A DNA stretch of 64,000 nt from JAKACA01 sp049510975. Lineage in GTDB: Bacteria > Actinomycetota > Acidimicrobiia > Acidimicrobiales > Bog-793. How positions within the stretch are numbered: the first letter of the stretch is position 1; the number at the start of each line of letters is the position of its first letter. A program made the position numbers and the translations under genes. This document shows, in pieces, positions 1 to 7,910 of the stretch. Below the pieces are notes generated by a model that was not told the DNA's origin, searched no databases, and saw only the letters and a program-made list of their open reading frames with translations. The DNA lies in NCBI GenBank assembly GCA_049510975.1, contig JBEKYM010000010.1, positions 37,050 through 101,049 on the forward strand, written 5' to 3'.

Positions 1-1557
1 ATGGGCCACGATCTGGGCCCACGTGGTCTCGTGTCCCTGGCCCTGCGTCTTTGCCCCGGTCCGAAGGATCGCCTTGCCGGTCATATGCACGCGCAGTTCG
101 GCCGAGTCGAACATCTTGATCCCGAGGATGTCGTACTCACGACTGTTGCCGGCGCCGAGCGGTTCGGTCATCGTGGAGATGCCGATTCCGAGCAGGCGAC
201 CCTCCGACTTGGCCGCCTCCTTCTGGCGGAGGAAGTCCTCGTAACCGACAGCCTCCAGACCGACCGACAGGCACTTGCCGTACTGGCCGGAGTCGAGCAG
301 GAAACCGAACGGCGTCCGGTGCGGGAACTGGTCGTCACGCACGAAGTTGATGCGACGAAACTCAGCCTGGTCCATGCCGAGGTCGTCGGCGGCGGCTTGC
401 ACCATGCGCTCCTGGAAGAACATCGCCTCCGTGACCCGGAACGAGCAGCGGTAGGCGACGCCACCGGGGGCCTTGTTGCTGTAGGTGCCACGTGCGGTGA
501 GGTGGCCGACGGGGACGTCGTAACAAGCGAACGTCGAGTGCATGAGCCCGATCTTGAACTTGCTGGGCTGGGCATCGGAGAAGAATGCTCCGTGATCGGC
601 GTCGGTGTGCACGCGCACGCCGAGGATCTTGCCGTCCTTTCGGAGCGCCATCTCTCCCGTGAGGTAGACGTCGCGGGCGAAACCGGTTGAGATGAGATTC
701 CCCGTCTTGTCCTCGATCCACTTGACCGGCCGCTCGAGGAGGATGGAGGCGAGGATCGAGCAGACATAGCCCGGATAGACGGGGACCTTGTTCCCAAAGC
801 CGCCGCCGAGGTCGGGGGAGACGATCCGAATCATGTGCTCGGGCAGTTCGGCCACGAGCGCCACGGCCGCCCTGATGATGTGGGGGGCTTGGGTGGTCAT
901 GTACACGGTCAGCTTCGAGGTGGCCCGGTTGAAGTCGGCGATGGAGGCGCAGCACTCGATCGGGGAAGGGTGCGAGCGCGGGTAGTGCAGTTGCAGCTTC
1001 GAGATCACGTCGGCTTCGGCGAAGGCTCGGTCGGTGCCCTCCTTATCACCGACCTCCCAGTCATAGATGACGTTGTCGTGCTGGTTTTCCTTGTCGTCAC
1101 GGATGATCGGCGCGTCGGCGGCGACGGCTTGGAGCGGATTGACGATGACGGGCAACGGTTCGTACTGGACGTCGATCGCCTCGCACCCGTCCCTGGCGAT
1201 GTAGGGGTCGTCGGCGATGACGCACGCAACCTCCTGGCCTTGGAAGCGAACCTTGTCCGTGGCCAACACCGCTTGGGTGTCGTAGGAGAGTGTCGGCATC
1301 CATGCGAGGTTGCGGGTCGCCATCATCTCGCCCGTCAGCACCATCCGGACGCCGGGGATCTCCCAGGCTTTGCTGGCGTCGATCGACTTGATGCGGGCAT
1401 GTGCCAGCGGGCTGCGCAGGATTTCCATGTGCAGCATGCCGGGCAGGACGATGTCGTCGCAGTAGTTGCCCTTGCCTCGGATGAAGCGGTTGTCTTCGAC
1501 GCGCTTTCGGCTCGCTCCCAGCCCGCCGATCTTGATCTCGTCCAGTGCCTGCGACAC
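1..1557 (-). CDS. coxL: Aerobic CO dehydrogenase large subunit, form I (5' two thirds; cut by window edge)
   Basis: Molybdenum-copper subunit of aerobic carbon monoxide dehydrogenase, which oxidises CO to CO2. The frame stays open from a GTG at 1557 to base 1, giving 519 N-terminal residues of the usual ~800. The start is supported by GAAGGGA about 6 nt upstream. The active-site loop reads GVAYRCSFRVTEA, with AYRCSFR at residues 368-374 (bases 436-456). AYXCSFR is the accepted signature of form I CoxL; form II enzymes carry AYXGAGR. Typical molybdopterin-subunit motifs follow the N-terminus (QYEPLP, LGGGFGNK). It lies 24 nt after coxS in the order M-S-L typical of form I operons. The C-terminal third, with further Mo-cofactor contacts, lies outside the window. 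Confidence 0.93.
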   Translation of the reverse strand, partial: MSQALDEIKIGGLGASRKRVEDNRFIRGKGNYCDDIVLPGMLHMEILRSPLAHARIKSIDASKAWEIPGVRMVLTGEMMATRNLAWMPTLSYDTQAVLATDKVRFQGQEVACVIADDPYIARDGCEAIDVQYEPLPVIVNPLQAVAADAPIIRDDKENQHDNVIYDWEVGDKEGTDRAFAEADVISKLQLHYPRSHPSPIECCASIADFNRATSKLTVYMTTQAPHIIRAAVALVAELPEHMIRIVSPDLGGGFGNKVPVYPGYVCSILASILLERPVKWIEDKTGNLISTGFARDVYLTGEMALRKDGKILGVRVHTDADHGAFFSDAQPSKFKIGLMHSTFACYDVPVGHLTARGTYSNKAPGGVAYRCSFRVTEAMFFQERMVQAAADDLGMDQAEFRRINFVRDDQFPHRTPFGFLLDSGQYGKCLSVGLEAVGYEDFLRQKEAAKSEGRLLGIGISTMTEPLGAGNSREYDILGIKMFDSAELRVHMTGKAILRTGAKTQGQGHETTWAQIVAH

Positions 1558-1581
1558 GTGTGATCCCTTCGTCCAGGTCGG

Positions 1582-2109
1582 CTAAGCGGACTGGGACCGC
1601 AGTTTTTCCGCGGCCCAGAGCACTGACTTCACGATGTTCTGGTAGCCGGTGCATCGGCAGAGGTTGCCGGACAGTGCCCAGCGCACCTCGTCCTCGGTCG
1701 GATCGGGGTTCTCGTCGAGGAGCCCCTTGGCAGCCAGCATCATGCCGGGCGTGCAGAACCCGCATTGCAGCCCGTGTTCGTCCTTGAAACCCTCTTGGAG
1801 TGGGTGGAGCTCGCTGGCGGTCGCCAGACCTTCGACCGTCGTGACCTCGCGCCCGTCGGCCTGCACGGCCAGCATCGTGCAGGACTTGATCGGCCGACCA
1901 TCCACGAGAACCGTGCAGGCGCCGCAGTTCGTCGTATCGCACCCGGTGTGGGTTCCCGTCAGCCGAAACCCCTGCCGCAGCAGGTGAGCGAGCAGCAACC
2001 GAGGCTCGACCTCGGCCACTCTCGTCTCACCGTTCACCGTGATCGTGACGCGGCGGACCGGAACATCCGCCGCGGGGGCAACTCGTTGCTCTTCGTACAG
2101 GCTCGTCAT
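1582..2109 (-). CDS. coxS: Aerobic CO dehydrogenase small subunit, [2Fe-2S]
   Basis: Iron-sulfur subunit (175 aa) that passes electrons from the Mo-Cu site in CoxL to FAD in CoxM. The N-terminal plant-ferredoxin-like domain has Cys57, Cys62, Cys65 and Cys77 (CDTTNCGACTVLVDG...C). The C-terminal helical domain carries the second cluster with Cys116, Cys119, Cys151 and Cys153 (CGFCTPG and CRCTGYQN). All eight ligands are present and the length is normal. It starts one base after the coxM stop, so the two are almost certainly translationally coupled. Confidence 0.95.
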   Translation of the reverse strand: MTSLYEEQRVAPAADVPVRRVTITVNGETRVAEVEPRLLLAHLLRQGFRLTGTHTGCDTTNCGACTVLVDGRPIKSCTMLAVQADGREVTTVEGLATASELHPLQEGFKDEHGLQCGFCTPGMMLAAKGLLDENPDPTEDEVRWALSGNLCRCTGYQNIVKSVLWAAEKLRSQSA

Positions 2110-2110
2110 G

Positions 2111-2986
2111 TCAGGCCGCCCTCTCTGCCGATTCGCTCACCTGGGTCAACAAGCGGGTCACGAAGGTGTGCACGATGTGGCGCTTGAACGTCGCGCTGCC
2201 CCGATGGTCCGTTCTCGGCTTCGAGGCCTCACTGGCAAGAGCCGCCGCCTCCTCGATCGTCGCTGCGGTCAAGGGGTTGCCGACCAGCGCCGCCTCCGCT
2301 GCAGTTGCCCCGATGGTGGCCGCCCCTACTCCGGTGAGGGCGATCCCTGCTCTCGTCACGAGGTCGCCAGAGGTCTCCACGGCCACTGCCACCCCGACGG
2401 TGGCAAAGTCGCCGACTCGGCGCTCCAACTTGAGGTAGCCACCGCTGGCGGTTTGGCTGGCTGCGGGGATCACGGCCTCGACGGCTATTTCGGTGGGAGC
2501 CAAGGTGTTCTGAAAGGGACCGGAGACGAAGTCCGCCATCGGTATCTGACGGATCCCCTCAGGCCCCCGCGCCACCACGTGACCTCCGAGTGCCAAGACC
2601 ACAGATGCCCAGTCGCCTTGCGGATCGGCGTGACAGAGGGAACCGACGAGAGTGCCTCGGTTGCGAACCATCGGATCGGCGATCAGAGGCGCCGCAGCCG
2701 CCATCGTCGGCTGCGAGCTCTTGAGCAGGGTCGAGCGCTCCAGGTCGGCGTGCCGGCAGAGCGAGCCGACGCGGAGCGTACCGTCGGGATCGGTCCGGTG
2801 GTAGGCGAGACCGGCGATGTTGTTGATGTCCACGAGAAGCTCCGGGGCGGCGAAGCGGAGCTTCATGAGCGGGAGGAGGCTCTGGCCCCCGGCCAGCACC
2901 TTTGCTTCGTCCTGATGCTCCTGCAGCAGATGAATCGCCTCATCGAGAGAATGAGGCGCCTCGTAACGGAAACGAGATGGATACAT
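2111..2986 (-). CDS. coxM: Aerobic CO dehydrogenase medium subunit, FAD-binding
   Basis: Flavoprotein subunit (291 aa) of the CO dehydrogenase. The first FAD motif AGGQS is at residues 32-36. The second FAD loop reads NRGTLVGSLCHADPQGD at 109-125, where family members usually have TIGGS, so that loop is slightly divergent. GGGGG precedes the ATG by a few bases. It is the first gene of the coxMSL unit. A 62-nt gap separates it from the small gene upstream on the same strand, so it could be read from that gene's promoter or from its own; no clear promoter is visible. Related medium subunits occur in other xanthine-oxidase-family enzymes, but the CoxL signature settles the identity. Confidence 0.93.
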   Translation of the reverse strand: MYPSRFRYEAPHSLDEAIHLLQEHQDEAKVLAGGQSLLPLMKLRFAAPELLVDINNIAGLAYHRTDPDGTLRVGSLCRHADLERSTLLKSSQPTMAAAAPLIADPMVRNRGTLVGSLCHADPQGDWASVVLALGGHVVARGPEGIRQIPMADFVSGPFQNTLAPTEIAVEAVIPAASQTASGGYLKLERRVGDFATVGVAVAVETSGDLVTRAGIALTGVGAATIGATAAEAALVGNPLTAATIEEAAALASEASKPRTDHRGSATFKRHIVHTFVTRLLTQVSESAERAA

Positions 2987-3048
2987 ACGACCCCCCAGCT
3001 GCTAGTTGTATGAGCGTTCCCGCGTCGTAGCCCTCTGCACGACGAACC

Positions 3049-3375
3049 TCAGCGACCATCCGCCGGACGACCTCGAAGTGAGCCGGAGTCGCCTGCTTTT
3101 GGGGCCTCCGCGGACTCGCCTTCGGGGTCTGCCACGGCGACCGGGAGCGTATCCTCCTCAGGATCGGGCCGAGGTTCTTGATGTGGTGGCCAGGGTCCCT
3201 GCACCGGCTGACCGGCGATCTTCAGGTAGTCCATGAGCTCGGGCCAGGCCCAGACAGTCGGACTCTTGCCGGTCTTCGGCGAGTGCTCGACCAACTCGTA
3301 CAGACGCGGGTTGCCCCGGCTGTGCCCGTCGGACTCAATACGCATCGCGCATGCTCCCATCGTCCCGACCGTCAT
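3049..3375 (-). CDS. Small conserved-looking protein upstream of coxMSL, unknown function
   Basis: Predicted 108 aa that I do not recognise. The first half looks folded (ELVEHSPKTGKSPTVWAWPE, then LMDYLKIAGQPVQGPWPPHQ); the second half is rich in Pro, Glu and Asp and probably disordered. Three possible starts lie close together (ATG at 3375, 3360 and 3345). The last has GGGAG upstream at good spacing and gives a 98-aa protein starting MRIESDGH. It lies 9 nt after the repeat membrane protein and 62 nt before coxM on the same strand, so the three may be cotranscribed. Codon use looks like its neighbours. It could be an accessory factor of CO oxidation, but only position suggests this. Confidence 0.55.
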   Translation of the reverse strand: MTVGTMGACAMRIESDGHSRGNPRLYELVEHSPKTGKSPTVWAWPELMDYLKIAGQPVQGPWPPHQEPRPDPEEDTLPVAVADPEGESAEAPKAGDSGSLRGRPADGR

Positions 3376-3384
3376 CCCCGTGTG

Positions 3385-5091
3385 TCACGACGGCACCCCG
3401 CTCGATGATGATACCGAACCGCCTGAGTACGGGCTTCCCAGTCGCTGGAGGAAGCGCCCGAACCTCCGGGAGATGAGGAGCAGGACGACACCGTAGATGA
3501 CGACGACGACGCCGACAATGGTCAGGATCGGTGCAAACACCGTCAGAGCCGGCACCGGCGCCGAGAGGGTGTGGAAGTCGGCCGCGCTGGCGCCAGCGGC
3601 GGGAATCAGATCGTCCTTGAAGTAGTCGCGTACCTGCGGAACGGTACGTACCGGTGACCCGTCAAAGCGGGAGAGGGCGGCCGTGCCCGGAACGTTGTCC
3701 CATCCCTGGGTCACGAGTGGGAGGTTCGTGATCGCCTGGGTGATGGCCGGGAAGTCCGTCTGCAGTGCGCTCGCGACTTGCGCAGACGTGGCGTGCAGCG
3801 TGCTCTCCAGGAACGACACGAGTCCCGGCAGCTCAGCGGTCACCGAGGTGAGGGGGATGGCCTCCAGGAGATTCGTCACGGCCGGGAAGGTCTTTCCCAT
3901 GAGGGCGAGCACGGCGCTCGCCGGGCGACCGGTCTTGGCGGCGAGGAATGCCACCAGCTTGGGGACCTCGGCGGACCCGCCCCCCTGCGGGTTCATGACC
4001 GGATTGAACGTGTTGACCGCCGACGAGATGATGTTGATGCCGGCCACGTCGCCCGAGATTCGCGCTGGTGTGAACAGCGGGGCTGAGCTGTTCAGCAGCC
4101 GCTGGCCGCCGTCGAGCCGGGCGAAGAGCTGGAACGGGAACACGACGACGAGCACGAGCACCCCGACCGCCGTGACGACGCCCCATGCCGCCGTCGCCAT
4201 CCTGGCGTCAACCCGCCGCCGCCAGGAGAGCAGCACCATCAGTAATCCGAACAAGACGACGAGCGCGCCGACGATGGTCAGCAGAAGCGGGATGAACCAG
4301 ACTGGCGGGAACCAGTCCGCCAGCCGCCCGAAGTTTGCCTGGTTGGCGGCGATGGTCGGGATGACATCGTCGGCGAAATAGTCCCGGATCTGCGGAACGG
4401 TGTGGACGGCGGACCCGTTCAGGCGTGTGAGCCCGGTCGCGCCCGGAACGTTGTTCCATCCATTGGTGACCGCCGGCAGGTTGACGATGGACTGGGTGAG
4501 GGCGGGGAAGTTCGCCTTCAGCGCTGCGAGGACCTGGGCCGGCGTGGCGTGCAGCGTCGTGGCGAGAAAGGACACGAGACCGGGAATCTCGGCGGTCACC
4601 GAGCTGAGGGGCAGCGCCAGGAGAAGGTGTGCGACCGCGGGAAACTTGCTCTTCAGCGCAGCGACCACCGCAGCATCCGAGAGGCCGGTCTTGGCCGAGA
4701 GGAAACCGACGAGTTGTGGAACTTCTGCAGCCGCACCGCCCCGGGTGGTCATGATGGGATCCAACGTGTTCACGATCGTGGAGACCATCTGGATCGCCGC
4801 CTGATCGCCGGCCACCCGCGCCGGCGTGAAGGCTGGGCGGAGGCGGTTGATGACCCGCTGACCGGCGTCGAGGCGAGGGAAGAGACTCAACCCGAACACG
4901 AGGCCGAGCACCAGAGCGCCCACGAGGACGACCACGAGCCAGGTACCGATGCCGAAGGGTGCAGGCAGCGCTTCTTTAGCCCTCGCGGTCGAAGCCTTCC
5001 CGCCGCGAAGCTCGACGGTTGCGCCGAGTGCTCGGCCTCCGTAGGCAGATGTCCCTTGAATCGCCACGTCTCCCCCTGTCGGACGTGCCAC
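3385..5091 (-). CDS. Membrane protein with nested internal duplication (2 x 2 repeats), unknown function
   Basis: A 568-aa protein built from two homologous halves, about residues 51-293 and 301-543. Each half is a transmembrane helix (51-71; 301-323), an extracytoplasmic-looking domain of about 190 aa, and a second transmembrane helix (266-290; 515-541). The halves share blocks such as LTIVG, RLDxGQR, FTPAR, NVPG and TVPQxRDYFxDDxIP. Each domain itself contains two ~42-aa sub-repeats of the form E[VI]PxLVxFL...FPA. The N-terminal ~45 residues are cytoplasmic and the C-terminus is Ser-rich. Start is GTG at 5091, with another GTG at 5067 after GGGGGA as an alternative. No enzyme motif is visible. 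It may be a scaffold or ligand-binding surface protein. Confidence 0.8.
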   Translation of the reverse strand: MARPTGGDVAIQGTSAYGGRALGATVELRGGKASTARAKEALPAPFGIGTWLVVVLVGALVLGLVFGLSLFPRLDAGQRVINRLRPAFTPARVAGDQAAIQMVSTIVNTLDPIMTTRGGAAAEVPQLVGFLSAKTGLSDAAVVAALKSKFPAVAHLLLALPLSSVTAEIPGLVSFLATTLHATPAQVLAALKANFPALTQSIVNLPAVTNGWNNVPGATGLTRLNGSAVHTVPQIRDYFADDVIPTIAANQANFGRLADWFPPVWFIPLLLTIVGALVVLFGLLMVLLSWRRRVDARMATAAWGVVTAVGVLVLVVVFPFQLFARLDGGQRLLNSSAPLFTPARISGDVAGINIISSAVNTFNPVMNPQGGGSAEVPKLVAFLAAKTGRPASAVLALMGKTFPAVTNLLEAIPLTSVTAELPGLVSFLESTLHATSAQVASALQTDFPAITQAITNLPLVTQGWDNVPGTAALSRFDGSPVRTVPQVRDYFKDDLIPAAGASAADFHTLSAPVPALTVFAPILTIVGVVVVIYGVVLLLISRRFGRFLQRLGSPYSGGSVSSSSGVPS

Positions 5092-5303
5092 CTCGGCCTG
5101 GCGCGAACCACTGAGGCGGGACCCACGCCGACCATTTGTCTACAGCGCCGGACGGCTCACGTAAATGGGTGTCTTTTCTCCTTATCGTCTCTGTATCGGC
5201 CTCGTCGCCGCACTGACACGACGCCGGAGCGACTCGCCGAGGCTTGGCTGTGGGACTTTCCATCGCCGCAGCCGAGAACGACGGCGACGGGCATACTGAC
5301 CAC
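5092..5303. other. Divergent intergenic region between the repeat membrane protein and cocE-like gene
   Basis: About 210 bases between a minus-strand and a plus-strand gene, so it should hold two promoters. I see no strong -35/-10 pair, hairpin or repeat. An in-frame TTG at 5244 could extend the downstream gene by 20 codons. Confidence 0.4.
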
Positions 5304-6989
5304 ATGACGCTCGCCAGCCGGATCGCGGCCGCCCTCGCCAAGCTGCCGCCTGCCAGCTCGGCCTCCGTGGCTGTTGAGCGCGACCTCGAGGCGACGATGA
5401 ACGATGGTGTCAAGTTGCTCGCCGATCGCTGGTATCCGACGGGGGCCGAGGCGACGGCCACACCCGTCGTCTTGCTCCGAACTCCGTACGGCCGCCGCCA
5501 GTGGGGCATGATCGGGCGGCTCTTCGCCGAACGGGGCTATCAAGTCGTCCTTCAGAGCTGCCGGGGAACATTCGGTTCGGGCGGGAACATGGTGCCGTTT
5601 CGCAACGAAGCTGCCGACGGTCGCGCCACATTCGACTGGATCGCTTCGGAGCCCTGGTTCTCCGGCAGGCTCGCCACTTTCGGACCCAGCTATCTGGGTC
5701 TCACACAGTGGGCGATCGCGCAGGACCCGCCTGACTATCTGAAAGCCATGGCTCTCGATGTCACCGGCTCCAACTTCCTCGACTCGGCCGCGTACCCGTC
5801 CGACGCCTTTGCCATGGAGACCGCCCTCACATGGGTCCAGCAGGTCGAACATCAAGAGAGAGGCTGGTGGCGGATCCTGCCCGCCCAGATCGCGAATCAG
5901 AGAAAGCTTCGGGCTGCCTTCGACGTGCTTCCGGTCGCTGACGCCGACGTCGCCGCCGTGGGACGCCACGTTGCCTTCTTTCAGGACTGGATCGCACACG
6001 AGCCGCCAGGCGACAACTGGTGGGAGGTCATCGACTTCGGGCGACAACTCGGCGCCGTCCCGCCGGCGAGCCTGGTCGGGGGCTGGTACGACATCTTCCT
6101 GCGGTCCCAGCTCGAGGACTATCGAGCACTGCGAGCTGCGGGTCGGAGCGTCACTCTCACCATCGGACCCTGGTCTCACGTCAGCCCGGGCGTGTTCGCC
6201 GCCAGTCTGGTGGACGGCCTGAAGTTGTTCGACAGCCAACTTCGAGACAGCGCCACCAAGCCGGCGGAGTACTCGGTACGCCTCTTTGTCATGGGCTCTC
6301 GTCGCTGGGTGGAGATCCCGGACTGGCCGCCGCCGTTCGATGAGCAACGCTGGTACCTCAGAGACGCCGGCCGACTGCTGCAGTCGCCGGCAGCCGACGA
6401 GCCGCCGGATCGTTACCGATACGATCCGAGCAACCCGACCCCAGGGATTGGCGGTCCCTCGCTCAACTTTGCAAACGCCGGACCGAAGGATCAGCGCAAG
6501 CTCGAAACCCGACCCGACGTCCTCACTTATACGAGCGACCCGCTCACGCGCGACGTGACGGTAATCGGACCGCTCCGGGCCGAGCTTCACGTGCGGTCCT
6601 CGCTCGAGCACACGGACTTCTTTGCTTGCCTCTGCGATGTGTCCGCCCGCGGTCGATCCAAGAATCTGAGCGGCGGCCTCGCGCGGCTCCGTCCGAGTGA
6701 AGCGGCCAAGTCCGCCGACGGATCGGTGTCGATCCGAGTGAACATGTGGCCGACGGCCAATACCTTCAAGGCCGGCCACCGGCTCCGTCTCCAGGTGTCG
6801 AGCGGTGCCCATCCGCTCTACGCCCGCAACTTGGGGACCGGAGAGCCGCTGGCGACGGGAACGACGCTCCGGGCAGCGGACCAGGAGATCTTCCACGACG
6901 AGGAGCACCCGTCTTGCCTCGTACTCCCGGTGAGCCGGCTCCCACCCAGTGCGTCCCCGAACCGGAGCTTTCGCCTCCCAGGCACTTGA
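5304..6989 (+). CDS. CocE/NonD family (peptidase S15-like) alpha/beta hydrolase
   Basis: Serine hydrolase of 561 aa in the cocaine esterase/X-Pro dipeptidyl peptidase/glutaryl-7-ACA acylase superfamily. The alpha/beta-hydrolase core shows RTPYGRR, RGTFGSGG and the nucleophile elbow FGPSYLG with Ser129. A later GGWYDIF and GPWSH probably hold the acid region and the catalytic His. The C-terminal half is the jelly-roll domain of this family (TSDPLTRDVTVIGP region). Substrate cannot be told from sequence; family members cut esters or amides. I chose the ATG at 5304; an upstream in-frame TTG at 5244 would add 20 residues of low quality. It stands alone between divergent and downstream promoters. 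Confidence 0.85.
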   Translation: MTLASRIAAALAKLPPASSASVAVERDLEATMNDGVKLLADRWYPTGAEATATPVVLLRTPYGRRQWGMIGRLFAERGYQVVLQSCRGTFGSGGNMVPFRNEAADGRATFDWIASEPWFSGRLATFGPSYLGLTQWAIAQDPPDYLKAMALDVTGSNFLDSAAYPSDAFAMETALTWVQQVEHQERGWWRILPAQIANQRKLRAAFDVLPVADADVAAVGRHVAFFQDWIAHEPPGDNWWEVIDFGRQLGAVPPASLVGGWYDIFLRSQLEDYRALRAAGRSVTLTIGPWSHVSPGVFAASLVDGLKLFDSQLRDSATKPAEYSVRLFVMGSRRWVEIPDWPPPFDEQRWYLRDAGRLLQSPAADEPPDRYRYDPSNPTPGIGGPSLNFANAGPKDQRKLETRPDVLTYTSDPLTRDVTVIGPLRAELHVRSSLEHTDFFACLCDVSARGRSKNLSGGLARLRPSEAAKSADGSVSIRVNMWPTANTFKAGHRLRLQVSSGAHPLYARNLGTGEPLATGTTLRAADQEIFHDEEHPSCLVLPVSRLPPSASPNRSFRLPGT

Positions 6990-7036
6990 CATCTGACGTG
7001 GCGCTTTCACGGGGACGTTGACGACCCGAGGAGCGC

Positions 7037-7066
7037 TTGACATACCAAGCGTATGGTGTGTATCCT
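7037..7066 (+). promoter_or_regulatory. Promoter of the phasin/PHA operon with internal palindrome
   Basis: A good sigma-70-type promoter: TTGACA at 7037-7042, 18-nt spacer, TATCCT at 7061-7066, about 50 nt before the phasin ATG. The spacer carries the inverted repeat CATAC-CAAGC-GTATG (7041-7055), which fits a repressor site. The XRE protein encoded two genes on, or an outside TetR, could bind it. Confidence 0.6.
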
Positions 7067-7117
7067 GAGCACGTGCTCGAAAACCGAGCAGCTTCAAGAT
7101 CTGAAGGAGCCAGAACC

Positions 7118-7426
7118 ATGGCCACGACGAACGCCAAAGCCACACCGACGACCGAAGTCTCCGATCTCGCCGAGAAGATCCGCGAGCAGTTGCTCTCGAC
7201 GGTCAAGCACGCACAGAAGCTGTCGATCGACGCCGCCCAAAGCTGGCTCAAGGCCTCGTCCGTGATTTCGCTCCCGGACGTGCCCGCCATCCCGGGCGTG
7301 CCTGCTCTGCCTGGCATGGAAGCCGTGACGACATTCACGTTCGACCTTGCAGGGGACCTGCTCAACGCCCAGCGGGACTATGCCATGGAGCTGGCGAAGG
7401 TACTCGCGCCAGCCAAGTCGGCCTAG
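7118..7426 (+). CDS. Phasin-like PHA granule-associated protein
   Basis: Small protein of 102 aa with Lys/Ala-rich amphipathic helices, a central Pro-rich hinge (LPDVPAIPGVPALPGM) and a second helix containing LLNAQRDYAMELAKVLAP. This helical, cysteine-free layout and the place directly before the PHA synthase gene suggest a phasin that coats PHA granules. Sequence alone is not diagnostic. The start at 7118 is set by GAAGGAG nine bases upstream; the frame extends upstream to 7037, but that would run through the promoter. It heads the PHA operon, and a stem-loop follows its stop. Confidence 0.68.
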   Translation: MATTNAKATPTTEVSDLAEKIREQLLSTVKHAQKLSIDAAQSWLKASSVISLPDVPAIPGVPALPGMEAVTTFTFDLAGDLLNAQRDYAMELAKVLAPAKSA

Positions 7427-7429
7427 CAC

Positions 7430-7459
7430 CTCCTCGACTCGGCTCGACCGACCGAGGAG
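7430..7459 (+). promoter_or_regulatory. Hairpin that pairs with the Shine-Dalgarno of the XRE gene
   Basis: CTCCTCG (7430-7436) and CGAGGAG (7453-7459) form a perfect 7-bp stem with a 16-nt loop, right after the phasin stop. The right arm contains GAGGAG, the ribosome binding site of the next gene. It could hold down translation of the regulator or act as a weak attenuator so that phasin is made in excess. Confidence 0.5.
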
Positions 7460-7462
7460 TGC

Positions 7463-7834
7463 ATGCCCATGACTGCTGGAGAAGATGACTCCCGACTGAT
7501 GCTGGGAGAGTTCATCCGAATGCAGCGACAGATGGCCAATCTGTCGCTGCGCCAGCTGTCGGCGCTGGCGGAAGTGTCCAACCCGTACTTGAGCCAGCTC
7601 GAGCGGGGGCTGCACGAGCCGTCCGTGCGCGTGCTGAGGTCGATCGCCGGCGCGTTGAACATGTCTGCGGAGTCGCTCTTGCAGCAGGCAGGCCTCATCA
7701 ACGAGAGCGAGGCGACGCAGGACGGCGGCACCGAACGGGCGATCCGCGCTGACACGCGGCTCACCGGGGCGCAACGTCGTGCCCTCATCGCCGTCTACCG
7801 CAGCTATCTCGAAGCGAATCTCGAACGTTCCTGA
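7463..7834 (+). CDS. XRE-family helix-turn-helix regulator of the PHA locus
   Basis: A 123-aa DNA-binding protein. Residues ~13-70 are a Cro/C1-type helix-turn-helix (RMQRQMANLSLRQLSALAEV, then SNPYLSQLERG and LRSIAGALNMSAESLLQQAG). The C-terminal ~45 residues contain TGAQRRALIAVYRSYLEAN and may dimerise or sense a ligand. GAGGAG ends 3 nt before the ATG at 7463. It sits between the phasin-like gene and phaC, so control of PHA synthesis is likely. It is not homologous to the proteobacterial PhaR repressor, so the mechanism is unknown. Autorepression through the palindrome in the 7037 promoter is a reasonable guess. Confidence 0.82.
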   Translation: MPMTAGEDDSRLMLGEFIRMQRQMANLSLRQLSALAEVSNPYLSQLERGLHEPSVRVLRSIAGALNMSAESLLQQAGLINESEATQDGGTERAIRADTRLTGAQRRALIAVYRSYLEANLERS

Positions 7835-7910
7835 ACCCAGTGCGCGGGCCAGCGGACCCTTAGAAATCGAGCGACATGAACCGAGCAGCGAGTTCCGATC
7901 AGGTACAGCG

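Noticed and set aside
5157..7145. Long open frame (662 codons) on the minus strand opposite the CocE-like hydrolase
   Set aside because: Arises from GC-rich third positions of the real gene; its product is Arg/Gly/Glu-rich with no domain, and the plus-strand product has complete hydrolase motifs.
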